Shown one piece after another: positions 14,214-19,740 of a stretch of 19,740 bases of DNA. Made by a program: the position numbers and the translations under genes. The notes beneath the pieces were generated by a model that saw nothing but the letters and a program-made list of their open reading frames with translations, was not told the DNA's origin and made no database searches. The DNA is from Gemmatimonadota bacterium (GTDB lineage Bacteria > Gemmatimonadota > Gemmatimonadetes > Gemmatimonadales > GWC2-71-9), in the NCBI GenBank assembly GCA_003220905.1, contig QHTS01000118.1, forward strand, positions 1-19,740, in the 5' to 3' direction. Every line of letters starts with the position of its first letter. Within the stretch, counting starts at the first letter, position 1.

Positions 14214-14675
14214 TTAGGGCCGTTGGCCAGCGGGCGTGTACAGCTCGGCGTGCATGAATCCACGCAGCTCCGGGAAGCGCACGGTCGCGTCGCTCCAAGA
14301 CTTGTGGAACAAAGCCTGCGAGGCTGCATCAAGTTCCCTTTGGAAGGTGCCCTCCGCGGACGGCGTTGCCACCTCCACGATGACGAGATGCGTGTTCTCC
14401 CCGGAGCCGGCAATCTTGGTGAGCAACAAATATGACACGACTGCCTTGCGCTTCACCAACTCGTCGAACACTGGGGTCACGACATCGACGAGCGCCGAAT
14501 CGTATGCCTTCTCCTGGCCGGGCCGGACCTGATAATAGTTGACGTGATAGAAGTGGCCATGTCTCGCCTGACCGACAAGCGGGGCGGCGAGGGCAAGGAG
14601 GCCGACGAGAATGGGAAGCGTGCAGCGCACAAGGCGCGCGCCGTGGACCAGCACGACGGTCGTATTTGTTGACAT
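14214..14675 (-). CDS. Small exported protein, possibly of dimeric alpha/beta-barrel type
   Basis: This is a 153-residue protein of no family I can name with certainty. A hydrophobic segment, VRCTLPILVGLLALAAPLVGQA, looks like a signal peptide but starts about 15 residues in. The mature part (FYHVNYYQVRPGQEKAYDSAL ... HLVIVEVATP) has the strand-helix pattern of ABM/EthD-like ferredoxin folds. The ATG at 14675 has GGAGGC upstream, and the first 13 residues (MSTNTTVVLVHGA) look like the start of an alpha/beta-hydrolase, not a leader. A GTG at about residue 16 would give a cleaner signal peptide. The gene lies inside the tRNA-Trp-flanked segment, 42 bases after the antitoxin gene on the same strand. 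Confidence 0.6.
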   Translation of the reverse strand: MSTNTTVVLVHGARLVRCTLPILVGLLALAAPLVGQARHGHFYHVNYYQVRPGQEKAYDSALVDVVTPVFDELVKRKAVVSYLLLTKIAGSGENTHLVIVEVATPSAEGTFQRELDAASQALFHKSWSDATVRFPELRGFMHAELYTPAGQRP

Positions 14676-14717
14676 GTTCGCCTCCGAGGCAAAAAGTGAT
14701 CCAGAGGGGACCTGCGC

Positions 14718-15089
14718 TTAGATGGCTGCCACGCGCGCGCGCAGCCTCGCGTGCGACCGAGAGCGCGGCTTGGGCTGCACGACGATTCGCACGTCCTGCC
14801 CGAGCGCTGTAAGAAGCCGGCACAGTCGCTCGATCGAGAAACCCTCGAGCCTTCCGCGGTACAGGTTCGACAGATCGGGTTGCGCGACTCCGAGGCGCCG
14901 GGCGGCGGCCCGCTGAGACAGGCCCTGTGCCTGAATTAGTTGCTGAATCGCGTGCGCCAGGTCGGCCTTCGCGAGCAGTTCGTCAGCGTCGCGGAGCCCC
15001 AAGTCCGCGAACACGTTGCCGCTGCTCGGCGTGACCGTCGCCTCATCTCCGCGCGCCGCCCGACGGGTTCTCGACGCGGTCTTAGGCAT
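14718..15089 (-). CDS. HigA-like antitoxin, XRE-family HTH protein
   Basis: This is a 123-residue protein with a helix-turn-helix of the XRE/HigA type around residues 50-95: LAHAIQQLIQAQGLSQRAAARRLGVAQPDLSNLYRG, then FSIERLCRLLTALGQDVRIVV. It matches the antitoxins (COG5606 type) paired with phage Gp49-like toxins. The antitoxin should bind the toxin and repress the operon by binding its operator. The start at 15089 is fixed by AGGAGG 6 bases upstream and by an 8-base overlap with the toxin stop (ATGCCTAA), typical translational coupling. A further in-frame ATG at 15143 lies inside the toxin gene and is unlikely. The N-terminal 35 residues and the Arg-rich C-terminus are less conserved. The antitoxin looks intact, unlike its toxin. 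Confidence 0.9.
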   Translation of the reverse strand: MPKTASRTRRAARGDEATVTPSSGNVFADLGLRDADELLAKADLAHAIQQLIQAQGLSQRAAARRLGVAQPDLSNLYRGRLEGFSIERLCRLLTALGQDVRIVVQPKPRSRSHARLRARVAAI

Positions 15090-15426
15090 GGCGGTCCTCC
15101 TCGTGCTGCTCGATCGTCCGGTTATGGTCCTGCGCGAGCTCATAACGACTCCGTATGAGCTCGATGTCGTGTCGAGGGGTCGCGACGCCCCGCTTCGACT
15201 TCTTTTGGAAGACGTGAAGCACGTAGACCACCCCTGGAAACTTCACGGTGTAGACAGCGCGATACGTGCCGCGGTCGTAATCCTCGACGAGTTCCGACAC
15301 ACCGGCGCCACCAAAGCCCTTGAGCGGCTCCGTTACGCGGATGATGATAGCAAATCGGCTATCGCAGGTCAAGCCGCTGCGGGGAGGACAAACGTGTGGG
15401 AGCAGGGGGCATGAACGCGCGTGCAA
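15082..15426 (-). CDS. HigB/RelE-superfamily (phage Gp49-like) toxin, N-terminally truncated
   Basis: From about 15330 the translation follows the C-terminal two thirds of Gp49-like toxins (COG4679 type): EPLKGFGGAGVSELVEDYDR, then TYRAVYTVKFPGVVYVLHVF, QKKSKRG and TPRHDIELIRSRYELA. Such toxins are ribosome-dependent mRNA interferases. Family members carry about 40-45 more residues before KPLKGFG; here the open frame upstream is unrelated and Cys/Pro-rich, and no other frame restores homology. A good promoter with a palindrome lies inside that upstream part (15344-15372), so translation from the ATG at 15426 is doubtful. The next in-frame start downstream is GTG at 15300, which would leave about 72 residues. 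I infer a deletion removed the first third and that the toxin is probably inactive or altered. It is coupled to the antitoxin. Confidence 0.72.
   Translation of the reverse strand: MHARSCPLLPHVCPPRSGLTCDSRFAIIIRVTEPLKGFGGAGVSELVEDYDRGTYRAVYTVKFPGVVYVLHVFQKKSKRGVATPRHDIELIRSRYELAQDHNRTIEQHEEDRHA
15344..15372 (-). promoter_or_regulatory. Promoter and palindromic operator of the toxin-antitoxin operon
   Basis: On the minus strand TTGACC (15372-15367) and TATCAT (15349-15344) are 17 bases apart. A perfect 6-bp inverted repeat, GATAGC-6-GCTATC, spans 15346-15363, between and over the -10 box. This is the arrangement expected for autorepression by a HigA-type antitoxin. The start point would fall near 15337, just before the surviving toxin sequence. 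Confidence 0.65.
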
Positions 15427-15534
15427 CCTGCCCCTGCTCCTTCAACGCACCGTCAACGGCATGGCGGAGCGGGCTCGAGTCGCCTCACCATACCCGAGCG
15501 CACGCGGCCAGCGGGACAACCAATCGCAAAAGGG

Positions 15535-15550
15535 GGCCCGGCAGGAATCG
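15535..15550. repeat. 16-bp copy of the tRNA-Trp 3' region (att-like remnant C)
   Basis: GGCCCGGCAGGAATCG is identical to 15640-15655 (tRNA-Trp nucleotides 56-71) in the same orientation. It lies 90 bases from the intact tRNA 3' end. The rest of 15427-15637 holds no recognised gene. Confidence 0.55.
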
Positions 15551-15608
15551 CTGCCGAGCGTCCGAGCAGGGCGTGGACGCGACAATCGATCCGGCCGGGC
15601 GTACGAAG

Positions 15609-15633
15609 GGCCGCGACGCCTTCCGTCGCGGCC
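15609..15633 (-). terminator. Hairpin after tRNA-Trp, possible terminator
   Basis: GGCCGCGACG and CGTCGCGGCC form a perfect 10-bp stem around a 5-base loop, 5 bases after the tRNA 3' end on the minus strand. No real T-run follows (CTTCG), so intrinsic termination is uncertain. Confidence 0.45.
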
Positions 15634-15637
15634 AAAG

Positions 15638-15710
15638 CAGGCCCGGCAGGAATCGAACCTGCAACCCCCGGTTTTGGAGACCGGTGCTCTACCAATTGAG
15701 CTACGGACCT
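15638..15710 (-). tRNA. tRNA-Trp (anticodon CCA)
   Basis: This is an intact 73-nt cloverleaf. The acceptor AGGTCCG pairs with CGGGCCT (G-T pair included) and the discriminator is G, usual for Trp. The D arm is GCTC/GAGC. The anticodon arm CCGGT/ACCGG surrounds CTCCAAA, and the T arm GCAGG/CCTGC surrounds TTCGATT. CCA is not encoded. Partial copies lie downstream of its 3' end at 15535, 14009 and 12964, so it appears to be an integration target. Confidence 0.96.
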
Positions 15711-15776
15711 AGAAATGGCTCCGGTCTGAAGTTAGCAAATCCGCGTCAGCGGGGGCAGGCTCCGAGGCCGGCACCG

Positions 15777-16418
15777 CTAGTGCAGCCACGTGAGCCGAAT
15801 CACGACGTAGAGCAGGATGACGACCAGGAGGGCTAGTTGAACCTGCGCTAACCGCACCCATCTCGACCTCACCATCTTGAGCACCCGGACCGCTGCCCTG
15901 CCCTTGGATTGAGTGACTGACGGTTCTTCCGAGACGCGGGGACCCCAGGCGAGCACTCTCACGGATTCACCCGGTCGCACCTTCCCTATGACCGCCCGAT
16001 CCCGGAGGACCACCCACTCCTCCGCGATGCCGTCACCCAGGCTGGCGCGCCGCACCTCAATTTGGACGGCCTCAGGCACGTGCAACTCGACCGCCTCGGC
16101 GGGCGCCCGACCGCGATTCCTGAGCATGATCTTCCAGAAGATTCCGAGCCTCGGCCCGACACGTATACCAAAGACCTTGAGGACGGCTTCCACGCCCCGT
16201 GCCACGTCGTCGTCGATTCCAACCAGTGGCTCGTCACTCCAGGGTGAAATGCGCTCGGCGAGTGTCGCGAATGCTTGCTGCGCAGTCGCGGGTAACTCGA
16301 ACTCGTATTGCCGCACCGATACCAGCAGGTTGGAGCCGGAGCGAGCGTATTGGAAAACGCCAAGTACCGCCAGAATGACGGCGGCCGCAGCGCCTGCGCT
16401 CAGCCAGAAGGTGGTCAT
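15777..16418 (-). CDS. Unrecognised protein with membrane segments at both ends
   Basis: I do not recognise this 213-residue protein. It begins with a transmembrane segment (TTFWLSAGAAAAVILAVLGVF) and ends with another (VQLALLVVILLYVVIRLTW). Between them lies a soluble domain of about 140 residues with beta-rich stretches such as IFWKIMLRNRGRAPAEAVEL and PGESVRVLAWGP, reminiscent of an Ig-like or CARDB-type sandwich; this is only an impression. The gene is on the same strand as the large barrel gene, 39 bases after its stop, so the two may be cotranscribed. The ribosome-binding site is weak. It lies upstream of tRNA-Trp, on the non-accessory side of the integration target. Confidence 0.7.
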   Translation of the reverse strand: MTTFWLSAGAAAAVILAVLGVFQYARSGSNLLVSVRQYEFELPATAQQAFATLAERISPWSDEPLVGIDDDVARGVEAVLKVFGIRVGPRLGIFWKIMLRNRGRAPAEAVELHVPEAVQIEVRRASLGDGIAEEWVVLRDRAVIGKVRPGESVRVLAWGPRVSEEPSVTQSKGRAAVRVLKMVRSRWVRLAQVQLALLVVILLYVVIRLTWLH

Positions 16419-16457
16419 GGGTAGAGGACTCGTTGATCGCTCTTGCGCGTGTTGGTG

Positions 16458-19400
16458 TTACCGGGGCGCGGGCGTCTTGACCGCGTCCGGAAGCCCGGCC
16501 CACTGGTGGGGCGTGAGTACTCGCTGCGCCGCTTCCAGCGCGTGGCGGATGAGCCGCCGCCCCTCGGCCAGCTTGAGGCGCAGCCGGTCGTACAACGCGG
16601 TGGGATCGGCACGCCCGCCGGCCCGCCGGCTCTCCGCCTGGAGCGAATCGGACACGACCCGGATCGCCGTGTCGAGCGAGTCCGAGATCGCCTGTAGCCG
16701 CGCGATCTGGCCGGCTGTCAGCCGGAGCGAGTCTCGGTAGCCGAGGATCGCGGGCATCGGGTTGGGGAGGATCTGCGCGAGTCGCGCGGCGAAATCCGGT
16801 GGCACGCCCCCGCGCCCACTGGCCCCGCCGCCCGCGTCGGGGGCTCCGGGCTCGCCGAGGAGGGCCCGGACGCGGCGGCTCGGGGGAATGGGGCCGACGA
16901 TCAGATGGGCCTGAATGGCGATCTGAAACGGCACCGTCACTCCGCCGTTCGCGCCAGCCGTCGCCCCGAACCGCCCGTTCACGCCGTAGCTGAACCGCCG
17001 GGCGACCGGATCGAACCCACGCACGTAGAGCAGGACGGGGTCCGGCGCCGCCGCGAAACCCCAGCCGTGCAGGTTGGCCGCACCGTGCAGCCACTGGTCG
17101 AGCCCGCCGAGCAAGTTGACCGTGACAAGGGACACCGTGAGGCGCCGCGCGGGCCCGAAGGACGCGGGGCGCCAGTTGATCTGGAAGTCGAGCGCCGGCT
17201 GCCATGGTCCCGTGCAGGAATTGCGCCCGGCCAGGTGACCGAGCTGGCGCCCCAGGCAGTCGCGCACGACCGGCGGTGCCGTCGCGAGCAGCGCGCGCAT
17301 CCCGGTCGCGACGGAGGAGTCGGACGCCGTCTCCGGGGCGAAAACGAACGCCCGATCGTTGCGCGCGCCGTCCCCGTTGATGTCGGAGCCGACGAGCGGT
17401 GTGAACGGGATCCCCGAGGTGAGCCGGCCGAGGGCCGTCACCTCGAGCGCCCCATTCACAGGATACGTGACGGTGGCGAGCAGGGAGTGCCGCCGCTCGA
17501 AGGCGCTCGTCGCCCACTCGCGCCCGTTGGGGTCACCGGCGGTGGTCGGCGCAGCGAATCCCTGGCTCACAGCGCAGCAGGAAAACGACGACTGGTCGCG
17601 CGCCCGGGTGAAGGTGTACGACAGCTGCAAGGCCGCACCGCGCGGCGGCAGGCGGCTCACGCTGACCGCGAGCTGTCTGGTATCCGACCGGAGGTTCGAG
17701 CCGATGGCGATCACCTGGCCGAACTGCGGATGCACGCGGGAGTCGAGCGAGGTGAGCGCGCCGGTCGTTGGGACGATCGAATCCGCAGGCACGTAGACCG
17801 GGCGACCCCGTTCGTCAGGGAGCGTGAACCGCGGCGTCGCCACCAGGTTGAGATCGCGGAACCCGTACTGCTGCACGCCCCGGGCGTAGCTCGCGTCAAC
17901 GGCGAGCATGTACACCCCCGGTAACTGCTGCTGCAGGCCGAGGGAGGCACGCCAGGCGCGCGGCGCGGCGTAATCGGGATCGAACACCGTGGCGTTGGGA
18001 CGCGGGCTGATCGTCACGGCGCTCGCCGTGTCCACGCACTGCGTGGGGATGGTCGTCGGGTCTTGCGCGTACTGCGCCCAATTGGGTGTCGGCACCGCCG
18101 AGCCGATACACTCGAGCTGGGTCTCGGCGGTCGCGAGCCCGGGCGCGCCCAGCGCTGCCGAGTACAACGCCGTGGGCGGCAGGCTGCGGAAATCCCCCAC
18201 GCCGCCGCGCAGGATGCCCCGCGGCAAAGCCCGCCCCCCCCCTCCTCCCCCGGATTCGGCGGCGAACGTCCACGTGAAACCGACTCGCGGCGCAGCGTGC
18301 ACCTCACTCGGGATGCGGTCGGTGCGGACGCCGAACAGCGAATCGAGGGTGCGGTTGTAAGCCGGCGTACCGCGGAACTCCGTCGCCTCGAGGCGGGCGC
18401 CGTAGGTGAGTTGCAGCCGGTCGCCCGCGCGCCACGTGTCGCCCAGATACAGCGCCTCGTTCAACGACGTCCCTGCCCGGTAGAGCGGCGCGAGGGTTCG
18501 GCTGAACGACGACGGTCGTCCCGCCGCGAACGCGTCGAGCGAGTGGAACACGAAGGTGCCAAGCTGGTTGGGCGTCTGGTTCGCGCGCAGCCGCACCGAG
18601 TTGAGATAGCCGCCGAGCTTGATGCGGTGCGTTGCGTCTTGCGAGAGCCAGGAGACCTCCTCGCGGACCTCGGCCGTGGTGTTGTCCGTGTGTTGCGGAA
18701 AGGCGTGGTTGCCCCCGAACGTGAGCGTCGCGATGCCCCGGATGCTGTCCGGCAGGTCCGACGTGACGTGCACCCGCGCCTCCGGGAGCGCGAGCAATCC
18801 CCCCGCGTCCGTGTGCTCGGCCGAGACGTAGCCACGCACTTCGTTGATGAGTTGGCCGAAGTGGGACGTCCACGACGCCATCACACCGCCGGCCCGCTCC
18901 GAGCGCCTCCCGCCTGTGGACGGGAGAGCCAGGGACCTGACGCGCGCGGGATCGTCAGAACTCCACCGTCCGTCCAAACGCAACATCAGCGTGTGCGCCT
19001 CCGCCACGTTCCAATCCATCCGGAGCAGGGCGGCGGTGTTGTTGGTGCCGTGGTCGCCCGGCGCATCGGGCACACTCACGGGGACGCCGCTCGCTCCCTC
19101 CAGCGCGAGGAAGCGCGCAGCGGAGTCGGGGCTCACGCCGAGCCGTTCGAGGGTCGCTGCATCCGCGGTGGCGAGCGACGGCAGGGCCTGGTCCTTCCAG
19201 CGCCCCTGCAGCGCGCCGAACACGAAGAGCCGATCGCGGACGACGGGGCCGCCCATCCCTCCGCCAATCTGGTTCTGCGTGTACCCCTGGCTGAACGGCG
19301 ATGCCGTCACGCCGCCCCAGGCGAGCGCGCGGTCGCGCCCGTTGTAGGTGAAGGCCCCCTGCGGGACGTTGGTGCCGCTGCGCGTGGTCGAGGCGACGAG

Positions 19401-19740
19401 CGCGCCCGAGAACTGGCCGCGCGCCACATCGTACGTGTTCGTGACGACGCGCGTCGAGCGGATGGCGTCCTGCGGCACCATCACCCCACCGAACGAAAGG
19501 CCGTCCAGCGTGATACGGTTGGCGGTGGGGCGCTGTCCCGCGACCGAAAAGGCCGGACGCGTGCTGTCGGTCTCGGCGATCCCCACTACGCCGGGAGCGA
19601 GCGTCGCGAGCACGCTCAAGTCCGAGGCCGCGATCGGGAGGCGGCTCATCGCCTCGGACCTGAGGTCGCGTCCGGTTGCGCCCGGCCCCAGCCGCTCGAG
19701 CCCGCGCAGCGGGGCCGCCGCTTGTACCGCGACCGGCTCC
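16458..19740 (-). CDS. TonB-dependent receptor-like outer-membrane protein with C-terminal LTxxQ (Spy/CpxP-like) domain, N-terminus outside window
   Basis: The frame is open to the window edge, giving more than 1,090 residues, so an ATG at 19649 is not the true start. The visible N-terminal part is plug-like: DLSVLATLAPGVVGIAETDS, FSVAGQRPTANRITLDGLS, RVVTNTYDVARGQFSGALV and TRSGTN, the pattern of CarboxypepD_reg/TonB receptors. A long barrel region follows, with strands such as WRAGDRLQLTYGARLEATEF and LQLSYTFTRARDQSSF. The barrel seems to close at PFQIAIQAHLIVGP. After a Gly-rich linker comes a helical segment of about 120 residues with LTAGQIARLQAISDSLD and, nearer the end, VLTPHQWAGLPDAV: two LTxxQ motifs as in Spy/CpxP chaperones. 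The frame is uninterrupted. The substrate is unknown. A 213-residue membrane protein gene follows. Confidence 0.85.
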   Translation of the reverse strand, partial: EPVAVQAAAPLRGLERLGPGATGRDLRSEAMSRLPIAASDLSVLATLAPGVVGIAETDSTRPAFSVAGQRPTANRITLDGLSFGGVMVPQDAIRSTRVVTNTYDVARGQFSGALVASTTRSGTNVPQGAFTYNGRDRALAWGGVTASPFSQGYTQNQIGGGMGGPVVRDRLFVFGALQGRWKDQALPSLATADAATLERLGVSPDSAARFLALEGASGVPVSVPDAPGDHGTNNTAALLRMDWNVAEAHTLMLRLDGRWSSDDPARVRSLALPSTGGRRSERAGGVMASWTSHFGQLINEVRGYVSAEHTDAGGLLALPEARVHVTSDLPDSIRGIATLTFGGNHAFPQHTDNTTAEVREEVSWLSQDATHRIKLGGYLNSVRLRANQTPNQLGTFVFHSLDAFAAGRPSSFSRTLAPLYRAGTSLNEALYLGDTWRAGDRLQLTYGARLEATEFRGTPAYNRTLDSLFGVRTDRIPSEVHAAPRVGFTWTFAAESGGGGGGRALPRGILRGGVGDFRSLPPTALYSAALGAPGLATAETQLECIGSAVPTPNWAQYAQDPTTIPTQCVDTASAVTISPRPNATVFDPDYAAPRAWRASLGLQQQLPGVYMLAVDASYARGVQQYGFRDLNLVATPRFTLPDERGRPVYVPADSIVPTTGALTSLDSRVHPQFGQVIAIGSNLRSDTRQLAVSVSRLPPRGAALQLSYTFTRARDQSSFSCCAVSQGFAAPTTAGDPNGREWATSAFERRHSLLATVTYPVNGALEVTALGRLTSGIPFTPLVGSDINGDGARNDRAFVFAPETASDSSVATGMRALLATAPPVVRDCLGRQLGHLAGRNSCTGPWQPALDFQINWRPASFGPARRLTVSLVTVNLLGGLDQWLHGAANLHGWGFAAAPDPVLLYVRGFDPVARRFSYGVNGRFGATAGANGGVTVPFQIAIQAHLIVGPIPPSRRVRALLGEPGAPDAGGGASGRGGVPPDFAARLAQILPNPMPAILGYRDSLRLTAGQIARLQAISDSLDTAIRVVSDSLQAESRRAGGRADPTALYDRLRLKLAEGRRLIRHALEAAQRVLTPHQWAGLPDAVKTPAPR

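Noticed and set aside
14076..14219. Possible integron attC site: CCCTAAC at 14076-14082 and its exact inverse GTTAGGG at 14213-14219, with attC-like inner boxes
   Set aside because: The inner boxes (GTGCAAG on one side, GTTAAAC on the other) do not pair with each other and the 144-bp interval does not fold as a near-palindrome. GTTAGGG also overlaps the stop codon of the exported protein gene. No integron integrase or other cassette is present.
15710..15738. Promoter for tRNA-Trp as TTGCTA-17-TTTCTA
   Set aside because: The -10 box would overlap the first base of the tRNA, placing the transcription start inside the gene.

Overview
The window is high-GC bacterial chromosome with genes on both strands. 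The mix suggests a Gemmatimonadota-like or similar soil bacterium: a TonB-receptor-type barrel with a C-terminal extension, an Ig-repeat poly-proline lipoprotein, a CHRD-domain lipoprotein and Gram-negative peptidoglycan and outer-membrane genes. This placement is inference from gene style, since no rRNA or marker gene is present.

Bases 1-5560 are mostly housekeeping and signalling. They hold the tail of a receiver-domain protein, murB (minus), a soluble PAS-PAS histidine kinase and an unrecognised membrane protein. Next comes a minus-strand tRNA cluster, Glu(CTC)-Glu(TTC)-Lys(CTT), whose spacers are built from degenerate 13-nt repeats. A membrane diguanylate cyclase diverges from the tRNA promoter. 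Bases 5568-10725 form a minus-strand run: CHRD lipoprotein, terminator, BACON/Ig-like lipoprotein, Tat-exported molybdenum hydroxylase large subunit, and an ICMT/PEMT-type methyltransferase. Bases 10862-12964 (plus) hold a TMEM175-family channel and the C-terminal part of an outer-membrane barrel that looks cut off at its 5' end.

Bases 12964-15710 are the accessory region. It lies downstream of the 3' end of an intact tRNA-Trp gene (15638-15710, minus). Exact pieces of that tRNA recur in direct orientation at 12964, 14009 (32 bp) and 15535. Between them lie a lower-GC quinone-oxidoreductase-like gene, a small exported protein and a HigBA-type toxin-antitoxin pair whose toxin has lost its usual N-terminus. 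No integrase is visible. I read this as layered remnants of integration at tRNA-Trp.

Bases 15777-19740 (minus) hold a two-TM protein and a large TonB-receptor-like barrel, open at the window edge, that ends in a helical domain with two LTxxQ motifs.

The most notable points are the tRNA-Trp repeats, the 13-nt arrays between tRNAs, the truncated toxin beside an intact antitoxin and palindromic operator, and the barrel-LTxxQ fusion. Nothing here is a clearly complete new defence or metabolic system.
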